A stretch of 64,000 bases of DNA from positions 2,521,001-2,585,000 of the forward strand of contig JAYKKM010000303.1 of the NCBI GenBank assembly GCA_035772405.1, written 5' to 3'. Position 1 is the first letter of the stretch, and every line of letters begins with the position of its first letter. Below the pieces are notes generated by a model, which saw nothing but the letters and a program-made list of their open reading frames with translations, was not told the DNA's origin and did no database searches. Of the stretch, positions 10,871-21,445 are shown in pieces. The translations under genes and the position numbers were made by a program. This DNA is from Chrysogorgia sp. JL179-B06 (taxonomy: Eukaryota > Cnidaria > Anthozoa > Scleralcyonacea > Chrysogorgiidae).

Positions 10871-11101
10871 TATCCATGTTTTACATAGCCTGATATAAAC
10901 ACGGTAACTGACCAATCACAGCGTGCGTAAGACACGACCTATTTTATAATAGTGTTATATGTTATGCCTGCCTTGTAACCTTGAAAGCAAGGAGGGCAAG
11001 AACTTTCTTCTGTACAATTTTCTTTTTCCCACCGGCCTAACCTTTTGGTAATTTTTGCATGGTAAATCTATGTTATAATTATTTTTTACATTGTTCCCCC
11101 G

Positions 11102-14100
11102 TTAGCAAATGCATAATTTAACATCTACAGTTTTATCTCTGCATTGTTCAAAACCTTGATAAATAGATACTCGTCTCCAGGACTCTAACGTTAATGTTCG
11201 GTTATTTTCATTCACTTGAACCTCGAAAACCTCTGGTGGAACTCTGACGTTAACATTGACATGCATTATTGTTGAAGAATCACCCTTTCTTGATTTCCAT
11301 CGACGAATACCAGTGAAATAATCCAAACTAAGTCTACTGCATTTCCTTGCATCTTTCTTTTTCAAGTTTGCAAATTGTTTGTCAATTATATTGTTTAGCT
11401 GTGAAACAGCAAAATCCGCAATCCTGGTAAATTTACTTGAATTATCAGGGTGTTCTTCATAGCTGTTTTTACAAATACATAATGCATAACTGACGTGAGG
11501 TACGTCATGGCATGTTCGGTTCAAAGAAATAGACGTAAAAAGACTGACAGGTTGCTGTTTTGATTTTAAAATCTCTGATGGGAACAACGATATTATCATG
11601 TGATGCAAGTCGACAAAAGTCACTAGACGCCTCTGGTTTTCCCTCAAAGACTTCATGCGATCTTCACCAAGTAACTGACGTACTTTATTTGGAATTATCA
11701 TGAAAAGAAATGGATGATATGTTTCAAATCGTCCTTGTTTAGTGTGCGAGTAAGAAGTAGATTTTGCACCATGGTCTGAAAGAACTATGGTCCATGTATT
11801 TTCAAGCGTAGTTAATGTCGTCAAATAGTCAGCAATTGCTTCATCTGAATCTTTTATTCTAACTCCCGAGTGCTCATGAGCGACGTTCAAATGTGTGTAG
11901 GATAAGAAAGAAAGATTTTCTCCATCTGAACCAATAAAACGTCTCTTGACATACTCTAAAAAGTACCAACTCAAAGGTTTATTGTTAAAACAAACGCAAG
12001 GCATTTGGTCTCCATACTGGTTGCTCCTTCCGCCATATTTTTTAAATACGTTACAGGAAAAGTGTGACATGCCGTAATCATCTATGAACAAATTTTTAGT
12101 TTCTTCTTTGAATTTTTTCCAATATCTTTCGTAGTTATACAATTTATTCGAGATGTGTTTCATAATTCGCTTACTTCCAACAAATATTGTTCCCCAATTA
12201 TCATACCAACAAGAATCTTCTTGAAGAAGTGTAAAATATCCGTACTTTTTAAACAATTTAAAGAGTCCTTGAACTTTGTAAGACCGCGGATTCTCGGAGG
12301 TGTTTTGGTTTATATCTCCAGACATCAAACCACGGATGTTGTGCAACGTGTAAGGAGCCACACTTTGAACCATTTCAAAATCTAGAACTTCCACCGTTCT
12401 CTGCTTTTTTATCTTTGACAATTTAGAGACTGTTTTTGAAAGCATTCGATAAAAATGAGGTCTTGATACTGAATCTAATACTAAAAAATTAATATTAATA
12501 TTTGTCTTTAATTGCTTTGGTGATGGACGTGCATGAAACATCAACACTTGCTCCACAACCATCCTGGAATTTCCTGAAAAGCAATGTAACAGAATGAAAT
12601 TGAATCCATTTTGAATGCTTTTTTCAATGGTTGATTGTATATATTTTTCTAGATCATGTTTTTTATAAAACTTTGGCCATTTTAATATTTCTGGGAAAAT
12701 TCCATAACGAGGGTCGATACTGCCAATCGAAACAGGAGCATTGACACATATCTCGGTATTACAGGAAACAATTAAACTGCTTCGTTTGTTAGCATGTAGA
12801 TCCTCACCAGATTCTATTAATTTGCATATTGGCTTTCTGCTTGGATGAGCTGTTGCACACTTTGGTGTGTCTTTAGAAATGTGCATTTTTTGTGCAAGTT
12901 CGCAATCTTGCAGTGTTGTAGAATAGATTTGACAGATTAAACCTTCTTCTTTCATACTTTCTTCTGTTAGCGACTGGAGGTCTGGGCAGGTTTTTAGATC
13001 TTGTGAGTTCAACATTGCTGAAACATTATTTACTTCACTTTTCTGATTATCAATACTGTGTTTTATTTCTAAATTCCAGGTATAGTTGCTTGTCGTAGTC
13101 TCATTTGACGTTCTTGTAAACTTGTTTAATTGCAAATGTTTCTTACTAATTGGTTCTGCAAAAAATACAAATGAAAAAACAGTTGGAAAAACAGTAATTT
13201 AAACGTAAACGTTTTGCCTACTTAATTGGCAAATAACCTGTTCCTCTTCTGGTCAAGCATTTGTTTTTTATTTAGTTTTTTATTAACTTTACAACAAAGC
13301 AAGAATGGAAAATAATTAATACAACAGTTAAAAAGAAAAAACAAAAAAACAAAAACGGAGCAGTCTGAAGACATAGTTGAAGGTATGGCCAACAGGACAT
13401 GTGTCCCATGTGAAGACCAACCTGACAAAAAATTACGGAATAGACATAAATTAAAGACAAGGACTAATGCCCTAATAACATACGATAGGACAGATTAAGA
13501 ACAACAGCTTAAATTATATGAAAGGCATTTTAAGCAGTACGTTTTCCAAGTGCGCATTCTGTTTACATCGAAGGAAGAGTCTAATTGAGAAGTGTAGTAT
13601 ATATATAGTTGGTATTTAACAGCGAAAACAGACGTACTATTAGATTGTTCCAGAGAAAGACAATTCGATTAAAAAAGGAGTTTCTAAAAAGAGAGGTCCT
13701 GCAAGGATAGGCTTGAAGCGAATTGTCCTTGCTAAAACGGGTGCGAGACGAGAGGTGACAAGAAAAGGTAACAAAAGAGGAGATGTCTAGATCGTAAAGG
13801 CCTTGTTTACATGGAGTGCATGTAACAAACTGTATATCATTTGGCAGTCCAGCATCTCCAAACAAACAAAACTGACATTCTTCAGAGCATGTATGGAAAG
13901 CATTCTACTTTATGGCAGTACTGAGACCTGGACTATGAAGAAGGATCTCCAATATCGACTTGATGGAACCTATACGCGCCTGTTAATGAGAGCCCAGAAC
14001 ATATCATGGCGTGAGCACAAAACCCAAAGCTGAAATATATGATGGTATTCCACCAATTTCAACTATTGTTGCTCAGCAAAGAGCTAGATTTGCAAGCCAC

Positions 14101-15325
14101 TGCTATCGTGCCAAGGACCAAATCATCTCCGATGTCATGACCTTCCTAATCAGATTATGGTTAAAGACTGGCGGCGCGTTGTAAAATCTGTCTCGGTTGC
14201 GTCCGCATGATAGATGATATAGATAGAAATTTTATTTTATACTAATAACGTACTGAGATTCCACATATTCTGTCAACGCTGGGCCAACGCTTTACGAATG
14301 CAATCTCAGGATTACGAACCAATATACATAATATTTGGAAACATTAAAGGCGAACTGTACCCAAAAATAAATTAGTTTGAAACAAAAGACATTTAAGTAT
14401 AATGTTTCTGTTAATAGCTTTACGCTAACTGCTCTTGTACTCGAGAAATAACGTTTTCATTCTCATATTTTATGCTTCTATGGACGCCGCCATTTTCGAG
14501 TTTGTTAGACGGCTCAAGATTGATGTACAGCGGTGGTTTTCTTTTCAATTTTGACGTCATTGAGTGCTTGTCTTTTGTTCCTTGCACTCAGGAAGGAGGG
14601 GTGAACTCGTCGATATTCATATCCGATGTGTCGGACCATCGTGACGTCACAATGGTCCGACACATTGGGAGCGCGATTTTACTACGAAATCACTACGAGT
14701 TCACCCCTCCCTCCTGTTTGCACTCAAGTGACGTCAAAATTGGTTAACCTTTCATGTTACTCCATTACCAAATGAATCGAAGTATATAATCGTCATGAAA
14801 TAACCGCTAACCCCAAAACAACTTAGATCCTAACCCTAACCCCCAACCTAATGAGTTTTCTAACCCTAACCCCCCGTCTTAAGTGTCTTCCTAACCCTCC
14901 CACCTCGATTCCCTTGATGTTATCCGGTGATGTTTATATTGGTGATGGAGTAACATGAAAGGTTATCCTCAAAATTGAAAAGAAACACCCGCTGGAGCTC
15001 GAGTCTGAGCCGTCGAGCAAACTCGAAAATGGCGGCGTCCAGAAGCATAAAATACGAGAATGAAAACGTTATTTCTCGAGCACATGGAGCAGATACCGTA
15101 AAACTATTAATATTTCTAATCATTATACTTAAAGGCCTTTTATTTAAAAGTAATTTATTTTTTGAGTACAGTTCCCCTGTAATGTTTTAGGATATATGAG
15201 AAGGATAAGTGCATAATTTTATGGCTGAAGTGATGAAGCATGCACTTACCTTTTGTTTTCGTAATAAATGAAGGATATATAAATATCAAAAGAATTGATA
15301 CTATGCCAACAAGTAAGAGTAACAT
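11102..15325 (-). CDS. DUF229/sulfatase-like protein, two-exon model: join(11102..13155, 15250..15325) on the minus strand
   Basis: The long exon encodes motifs of the DUF229 branch of the alkaline phosphatase/sulfatase fold: LVLDSVSRPHFYRML (near residue 245), THLNVAHEHSG (about 450) and VLSDHGAKS (about 482). These carry the likely metal-binding Asp and His residues. It begins after a strong acceptor (TTTGTATTTTTTGCAG) at 13156. An upstream minus-strand exon at 15325-15250 starts with ATG, encodes a hydrophobic signal anchor (MLLLLVGIVSILLIFIYPSF) and ends at a GGTAAGT donor. It leaves phase 1, exactly what the acceptor needs. The joined product would be 709 residues, a secreted or type II membrane protein of the Golgi or cell surface. 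Substrate is unknown. A TTTTTTATAG acceptor directly precedes the ATG, so an additional upstream exon is possible. Confidence 0.75.
13262..13865 (-). mobile_element. 3' end of a LINE (C-terminal reverse-transcriptase tail), in the DUF229 intron
   Basis: The minus-strand frame 13581-13865 reads LDISSFVTFSCHLSSRT and NSFFNRIVFLWNNL, the terminal segment of many CR1/L2-like ORF2 proteins. An A-rich 3' tail with AATAAAAAAC follows near 13270. The copy is strongly 5' truncated. Confidence 0.6.
13818..14155 (+). mobile_element. LINE ORF2 C-terminal fragment
   Basis: The translation ACMESILLYGSTETWTMKK is the reverse-transcriptase C-terminal YGSETWT motif. It continues after one frameshift near 14030 (AEIYDGIPPISTIVAQQRAR). 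Both ends are truncated. It belongs to a different LINE family from the minus-strand piece it abuts. Confidence 0.65.
14349..15177. mobile_element. Large fold-back element, 829 bp, with a nested palindrome
   Basis: GGCGAACTGTAC at the left mirrors GTACAGTTCCCC at the right. The arms remain complementary for over 170 bp, through CTCGAGAAATAACGTTTTCA and its inverse. Inside, 14553-14735 is a second palindrome centred on GTGTCGGACCATCGTGACG, and CCCTAACCC-type repeats lie at 14820-14900. It lies in the DUF229 intron, directly beside the proposed first exon. Confidence 0.7.
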
Positions 15326-15736
15326 CTATAAAAAAGGAATAATATAATCATTATGATTTATAATTTATTGATATATTTGTTGTTTATTGTTTGTTTGTTT
15401 GCTTACGTATCAAAGTGCCGTCGCAGGCACATATGACATCGATTTTGTTTCATATTTATATTCGTTTACAAATCAGAAGTGTCTGATTATTGAGACAAAA
15501 AATATCGTGAAAAATCTAAAGGTAGTTACCTCTAATTAATAACGTAACCACTTTAAACTTTTAACTTATAATACATGTGGCTACTGACGTGTTTACCAAC
15601 AGTTATACCACCTCTTAAAAGGCCTACAATAGGGATATATATGGTTATATGGTGTGATTTTGCTAACAATGTTTTTGATGTCTATTTTTAGTAATTTGTC
15701 TCTATTTTGCTCTTTTAGTAACTCTTAAAGTAACTA

Positions 15737-16156
15737 TCCAGGGTTTGGGGATTTTACATATTTGTGATCTTTGGAATTGTAAAATATCAGTGTCATGCGA
15801 AAATTTCATCTTCATACCTTTTTTCCCTGCTATAAATGATTTATTATTCACAGGAAATGACGTCAAAGCAGGAACAGTGAAATACAATGAAAGTTTTGGA
15901 ATTGAGTGAATTTTGTCAAACCAGGTGTGTTTAAAGTTCAGAGCTAAACTTTCTTTGTATTTCATTGTTGAATTAGTGTGCAATTATGACTTCGCGTGCA
16001 GTCCCTGCTTTGACGTCATTTCCTGTGAATAGTAAATCAACTTTAGCTGGGAAATATAAAGGCATGAAGATGAAATTTTCGAACAACAAAATATATTACA
16101 TTTCTTCTTGGTAGAACCCAAAGATTACGAATATTTAAAATCCCCAAACCCCGGAT
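15737..16156. mobile_element. Fold-back element, 420 bp
   Basis: TCCAGGGTTTGGGGATTTTA mirrors AAAATCCCCAAACCCCGGA, and internal arms GAAAATTTCATCTTCAT and TGACGTCATTTCCTGTGAAT are also inverted. The GAAAATTTCATCTTCAT arm is shared with the TTAA fold-back at 59579-59909. The minus ORF at 15702-15983 is a by-product. Confidence 0.65.
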
Positions 16157-16372
16157 AAGTGTGAATTTACTGATAAATAGATCATTCAAAAATTAATTTG
16201 CCTTAGCTCGTCTCTGGATATCTTTTGCTGACCATTGTAACGGATGCTTTCTTTGGATAAGACACATAATGCTTTGTCCGAATGAGCCTGTCTTAATGTC
16301 CTAATTAAGCCCCCAATGAGCCCCAGATTGAAATTAAACGTGCAATTTCCACCGGGATTTGCCCAGTATATA

Positions 16373-16581
16373 TTAAACACGGAGTGCTCACATAAAAGTG
16401 CTCACTCTTTGAAATTTTAAAAATCAACTCAAACAATGGAGTCTCGAAACAATGGAGATTTTGTTGTTTTGATTACTTTTCATTTCTCTCTGTTTCCTGA
16501 CTAATCACAATTATAATTGAACAATCATAATTGGCACGGTGAGTATCTCACCGCCAATATATGCAAGCACTCCGTGTTTAA
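16373..16581. mobile_element. TTAA-flanked MITE, piggyBac-like
   Basis: TTAA at both ends encloses terminal inverted repeats ACACGGAGTGCT and AGCACTCCGTGT. A TTAA target duplication with short TIRs is the piggyBac signature. It is non-autonomous. Confidence 0.6.
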
Positions 16582-16670
16582 GGCCGGCGGTTTAATTACA
16601 AGTCGTCATATAACAAAGCATTCCGTCATGGAACATTGTCTTTCGTAAAACTTTGAAACAAATGCTCGAT

Positions 16671-16810
16671 ACAGTACTGCTCAGAAATAACCTAACAGTG
16701 CGTCTGCGTCTCGGTTGCGTTCGTCTTGCGTCTCGGTTGCGTTCGTCTGGCGTCTCGGTTGCGTTCGTCTGGCGTCTCGGTTGCGTTCGTCTAGCGTCTC
16801 GGTTACGTCA
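16671..16810. repeat. 28-bp terminal-type repeat plus 22-bp minisatellite (left copy)
   Basis: ACAGTACTGCTCAGAAATAA and the next 8 bases abut about five copies of a 22-bp unit (GCGTCTCGGTTGCGTTCGTC plus TG). A perfect inverted copy of the 28 bp lies at 23138-23165, beside a related 22-bp array. Confidence 0.75.
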
Positions 16811-17425
16811 GGGGCGGTACGCAAGAGTCGGCATAACCGAAGTTGTTCCGAGTGTATACGTCGGAAACGCTGATACCTATATTGTTTGTTGATGTGTGAG
16901 TTTATTAAAGCGGAATAAATAGATCCTAGTCAAATTCCTAATCCTAGGCTTCTCTTAGGCTTTTGAGGACTCTGTAACGTATTACGTTTTGGGGAAAACG
17001 GGCTGTTTGCTTTGCGAGGTCTCGTTTCTCCGCAATTAAAGTTTTTTAGACGGTTTGGACGTACACTAGTGTTACAAACGGGATGCCTATCCGCGCGAAT
17101 ATTCACCCAGATAAAAAATTCAACCGGTATACCATGTAAACGGGACCGGAGACTTGACTCCGTAGTCGGTAATTAGAACACGGTTCTCATTCGGAAACTT
17201 TGTGACATCAATGACAATGTGTGAAACAGTCAAACTTTGTTGACACACGTGGAGTGACATTTTGTCGGAGACCTTGTCGTGTGTTATCACTGTGTGTTAC
17301 CATAGTGTTATCTACCGTTATAGCAGTGTCAGAATTTTTAAAAAGTATAAAATAAAACAATTCCGAAAAATGCCATCCTTAAAAACGCAATATAGGAGTT
17401 AAAACGAGAGGAAACTATTGTAAAC

Positions 17426-17466
17426 GTGATATTTCGATATTAACAAAATCATCTTCAGACAAGTGA
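17426..17466 (-). ncRNA. Hammerhead-like motif of PLE type (degenerate)
   Basis: The minus strand reads TGTCTGAAGATGATTTT, then a short stem and ATATCGAAATATCACG. This follows the CUGANGA - stem II - GAAA layout of hammerhead ribozymes in Penelope-like elements. The CTGAAGA core differs from CUGAUGA. Confidence 0.3.
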
Positions 17467-17553
17467 AAATATACAAACAACGACCAGCCGACAAATTTAA
17501 ATATCTATATTATTATTTACAAGCTTAAAGCATAAACGATTTCGCACGTTTGT

Positions 17554-17727
17554 TCATAAATTTTCGGCAAGAAACACTAACATATTCGCCTTGTTCGGCT
17601 TAAGCTGGACTCGCTTTGCCGTTACTATTTGTCCGGCTTTGCTGAATAGTCTTTCAGTCGGAGCGCTTCTTGCTGGAATCGCCAGATATCGTCGGACATA
17701 TTGCAAAAGTAGAGGAAAATCATACCC
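17554..17727 (-). pseudogene. hAT transposase, C-terminal dimerisation domain fragment
   Basis: The minus strand translates to YLAIPARSAPTERLFSKAG and then IVTAKR...LVFLAENL before a TGA at 17554-17556. This is the highly conserved hAT dimerisation region. Reading upstream, the frame ends where the GTTTACACT element begins at about 17727, so this transposase was cut by that insertion or is an isolated 3' remnant. It is not catalytically competent. Confidence 0.85.
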
Positions 17728-18045
17728 CGTTTACACTGGCGAAACTAGCGCGGGCCGAACCCTTGTTTGGGCCAGGCCTGGGCTAGTTTTTCCAGTGTAA
17801 ACGCGTTAACCCAAGCTCGGCCTGGGTTAAAAGTAGCCCTGGTCGTTGGGTAGGGTTCGGCCTAGGCCCGGCCCTGGCCCGGCCTCGGATTTTACAGTGT
17901 AAACGCAAAACAGCGCTCGGTCCGGGCTAGTTTTTTACACGCATGCGTAAAACTGTAATTTTACGGACGGAAATTCGCAAAGTTGAGATGTAAATGACTA
18001 CCGAAATTATACCATTGTGATAGTGTTTATATAGAAGCCGAAGTC

Positions 18046-18226
18046 ATGTCTAAGCCAGACAGAAGTGCAACCTGGAGTAATGATGAAGTACTCATGCTCA
18101 TTTCCATTTGGGCGGACAAACGCATTCAACAACAGCTTGACAATTGCTCGAGGAAGAAGTTGATATCACATCGGAATATCTGAAAGGATGTTAAAGGAAG
18201 GGTATGCACGATCACCTGAGCAATGC
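18046..18226 (+). pseudogene. Myb/SANT-like accessory protein of a Harbinger element (5' part, frameshifted)
   Basis: From ATG 18046 the product starts SKPDRSATWSNDEVLMLISIW, the first helix of the Myb/SANT-like domain (Myb_DNA-bind type) with its tryptophans. A stop occurs at 18181. In the next frame the domain continues as ISERMLKEGYARSPEQCK up to about 18226, where sequence of the opposing gene begins. In Harbingers this protein binds the ends and brings the transposase to the nucleus. The copy is broken by one frameshift and a deletion. Confidence 0.7.
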
Positions 18227-18243
18227 AAGGAAAAACCCTATCC

Positions 18244-18612
18244 TCAGGAAAAACCCAAAACAGATAAGGATAGGGATGGTGTCCTTTGACACAAATATTC
18301 AAAGGTGACTTTTCGCATTCTGAAATTAGCAATCCAGTCGGCATAGTCAGTAAAAGTATTTAAAACGATATTTTCCCACCAATGATAACTTCTTTCCTTG
18401 TACCAGATTGTTCTGTCAACACGTCTTGGTAAAAGACAGTGCGCCATCAACATGCTTATCTTGATCACCAAAGCTTTCTGCTTCGATCGGAACTTGTTGT
18501 ATCTACGAATTCTCCGTTGTTTTGTTCGCTTCCTACGGCGTTCTTGTGTCACTCTTTTCTTTTCGAACATTCGCAATAAGGTCACAAACAATAGTGACTG
18601 TGAGACGTTCAT
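18244..18612 (-). pseudogene. HARBI1-like (PIF/Harbinger) transposase, N-terminal part
   Basis: The minus-strand ORF has a basic N-terminus (ERRRKRTKQRRIRRYNK), then the conserved block RSYHWWENIVLNTFTDYADW and NFRMRKVTFEYLCQ, which precedes the DDE nuclease domain in HARBI1-type proteins. The DDE residues are missing, because the frame runs into the deletion junction facing the Myb-like gene. About 120 of the usual 350 or so residues remain. Confidence 0.7.
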
Positions 18613-18662
18613 TCTGATATTATAATGTCAGAATAATCGTCTCACAGTCACTATTGTTTGTA
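18585..18662. repeat. 78-bp palindrome at the LINE 5' junction
   Basis: ACAAACAATAGTGACTGTGA is exactly mirrored by TCACAGTCACTATTGTTTGT. The middle (ATTCTGATATTATAATGTCA) is nearly symmetrical. The right arm is an inverted duplication of the transposase gene start. Confidence 0.8.
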
Positions 18663-19281
18663 GCTTTACAAAAAAAAATGTGTTTTTGGTCAAACACATC
18701 CAAGAAAAATATCGCTGTATTGCAACATGTTCAAAATTTTGCTGCTCGAATTATAAGTGGTAAAAAGAAATTTGACCATATAACACCAACTTTAAAGTCC
18801 TTAAGATGGTTGCCAGTTGCTGATGTTCTTAATTTCAAAAATGCAATAATGACTTTCAAATGTATGAATAACTTGGCTCCTTCGTATCTCTGTTCAAAAT
18901 TTTCACACATATGTGATCAAAAACACAATTATAACACTAGGTTTTCTTCGTCTTCTAAACTAATTATACCTCGTTGTAGAACAGCCACGGGGCAACGTTC
19001 ATTTCTCTTTAGAGCAATTGAAATATGGAATTTTACTATTGACAATGATATTGCAATAACGTTAAATTTGGGAACGTTTAAGCAACTTTTTAAATCAATT
19101 TTGTTGAAGAAATTTTTAGATTTGTAACATCTGCATGATTTCTAATAGTTTGTAATACGAAATGTTGTAATATTTATAGGCTCATGTAATAATTCTTGTA
19201 ATATTTTACTGAAAACTTTGTAATAGCTCACTGAAAAGCCCTTTTAGGGAGTGTCTAATAAATACTACTACTACTACTACT
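18663..19281 (+). mobile_element. 5'-truncated LINE (CR1/L2-like), with CTA-repeat tail
   Basis: The translation 18654-19127 carries the ORF2 C-terminus: IAVLQHVQNFAARIISGKKK, LKSLRWLPV and YNTRFSSSSKL, ending WNFTIDNDI. A 3' tail of (CTA)n follows at about 19264-19281. The reverse-transcriptase core is absent. The copy interrupts the right half of the Harbinger element. Confidence 0.75.
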
Positions 19282-19534
19282 TTATTGCGAGCTCTCTCAG
19301 TTCTTGCTATAGAACCCGGTGTTGGAGATAAACAGCGTGCGAACATGCATGCGCAGTAACAGTTTACTATAATCTGGCCCAGGCTCGGCCCAAGTTTGCG
19401 TTTACACACGAAATATAAAGACCCAATATGATTGTTTTGAAAATTGCGTGTAAACACAAACTGGGCTCGGCCTGGGCTCGGCCTGGGCTAGGCTCGGCCT
19501 GGGCTAAACTTCTAGTGTAAACGGAAAAAGAAAG

Positions 19535-21445
19535 ATGAAGTTGTCAAGTTGAAACTTTCAATATTTTCGATATGCGAAAAATCGAATATCGTATTTTTGA
19601 AATATCGATATTTATCGAAAATATCGATATATTGCAACAGCCTAAGTTCACCACCTTTTCGCCTGTATCCTTGTAATATATACATATGTTATCAATATAT
19701 ATATGACTCATGTCACAAAAGCGTGCTGAAGTCACAAGCGTAAAATATTTTTGTCCCTGCCTCCTCCGCAGGCTCTTTAGCAATAGAGTGCCAGCAATGG
19801 TTGATGGGCAGGTGATACTAGAAAAACAACGCTTCCCGTCGTTCCTCGCGCGCCTTCCTCTCAAATTTCTGGGCTCTCGTAATTTGTACGCGAGCGACTG
19901 GGGACGAGGCAGTTTTTGTCCTAAGTGGCAGCATAATTACTTGGGCTACCCCCTGTGGGGTAGCACCAAGTCTTAGAATGGGCTGCACTTCTGTATTTTT
20001 ATTATTTTTATTATTTTTATTTTTCTGGTCAACAAAATGCAACTAATTCCCATCTATCAAACTGACGTGATCTTATTTCGTTGTTCTTTATTCTCATGAC
20101 GTCATGACTGTTTCAGTGACTGTTTCAGTGATGAAAACGAGCGCTGACCTTATATTCATCCACGCTTGCCATTGATCAACTTCAAGACTGTAGCAAATTT
20201 GTGATAAGATTGATAAGGAATGTGGCTGGCAAGTATATTAATAATAAACATGCTCACACTACTACAGTACACTAAAAGTAAAAGATGAGCGATTTCGAAA
20301 CAGGTTGTTCCGCGGTCTCCATTATCATCGTACGCTGATGTGTACTCGATCAAATCTATGTTTACATGTTTTATTGAATCGATCAAACTGTTTAAATGTG
20401 CTACTAAATTGTACTGAAATATGTTGCTCAATTGCTGTAAATGGAAGAATGAAGAACATTGATGAAGTGATAAATGAAGTGTTTGCTGTGCGCGGAGAAG
20501 ATCTTCTCAGATTTCAACCGCATCCGCGCAAAATAGGTAAAATATATCCGCACAAAATGTGTAAAATATATCCCCATCCGCAAAAATCTGTTAAATCCAG
20601 TATCCGAGCAAAATGTGTCAAATATATCTCATCATAACATGATAACATATACTTATGATCATAACATGGATCCAAATATGGCTCAACCGGGTGTCGCATG
20701 TTTTTGCAGGATAACGTGATGACATGCCATGCTCTTTTAGGCTCTATCAAGTCTATTTGTGTTCGTCACTTGACACTTTGTGTCTGTGACTTTGCGTCTC
20801 TGGCACTTTGCCTTGAATTTTCGAAGGAATCAAGGAAGGAGCTCATGACTACTAATCGCACGTGCCATGTAGCCATTCGCGGACGCCGCGTTCCGCGCAG
20901 TTTTACCTCGGAACCTGCCCATCCGCGCATTTTTACCTACTGAGATGTACCCATCCGCGCATTTTCGATGCTTTGATCCGCCTTACCCGCGCAGTTAGCA
21001 AACTTTACAATCTGGATATAAAACATGCTGATGCTGTTGTGATATAATACCCGACGCGGCAATGTTATTTTTTCTAATATCTGTTCGATTGAAGGTCTTC
21101 GTGTGTCAAAATTTATATAAAAAACAACCGCAAGGTATACGAAACATATCTGTTACGAAATTACATCGGTTTAATGGTCATAAGAGCATTAAATCATCGG
21201 GTAAACAACGAATAGATCTTGAAGCCATGTCCTTTGATTTTAGAGACGAGTCTCGCTTTAATCGCTAATACGCATTTTCTCATATAACATCTGATCTTCG
21301 CATTTTAAGTAGACGAAACCTACAGCGTTCGATTCGCCAGATTCAAGTGATCATTTCGATATAGAATTGATTTAAATCGGACAAAAACACAATATTTCAT
21401 GATTAATATTACAGAGTTTCACAGGATAAATGTCAACACAGTATA
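19535..21445. other. Non-coding stretch with imperfect CATCCGCGCA repeats
   Basis: No gene is recognised. Degenerate repeats of CATCCGCGCA followed by AAAATNGGTAAAATATATC occur at 20515-20635, with similar CATCCGCGCATTTTTACC units at 20915-20995. A short hairpin GCTACCCCCTGTGGGGTAGC sits at 19947-19966. Confidence 0.5.

Larger units (their letters stand above)
9840..11062. mobile_element. Element of 1.2 kb with 35-40-bp terminal inverted repeats
   Basis: The left end CCATGCAAAAATTACCAAAA pairs with the right end TTTTGGTAATTTTTGCATGG, and the match extends through GGCCGGTGG. The interior carries a nested fold-back (10461-10649) and a minisatellite (10731-10870), with no transposase. The class is unknown, since no clear target duplication is seen. 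Confidence 0.6.
17727..19524. mobile_element. Internally deleted PIF/Harbinger element with CCGTTTACACT ends
   Basis: The left end CCGTTTACACTGG and right end CTAGTGTAAACGG are inverted. Subterminal sequence is rich in GGCCTGGGC and GGCTCGG repeats at both sides. Inside are the starts of a Myb-like gene (plus strand) and a HARBI1-like transposase gene (minus strand), facing each other, with the middle of both genes missing at about 18230-18245. A truncated LINE has inserted on the right side. I saw no clean 3-bp target duplication. Confidence 0.6.

Noticed and set aside
10494..10915. Minus-strand ORFs with His-rich repeats
   Set aside because: They are translations of the GATGGC minisatellite and a fold-back.
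13222..13460. Minus ORFs with hydrophobic stretches as first exon of the DUF229 gene
   Set aside because: They lie in the A-rich tail of a LINE and lack a phase-matching donor; the exon at 15250-15325 fits better.
16653..16892. Plus ORF with RLRLGCVRLASRL repeats
   Set aside because: By-product of the 22-bp minisatellite.
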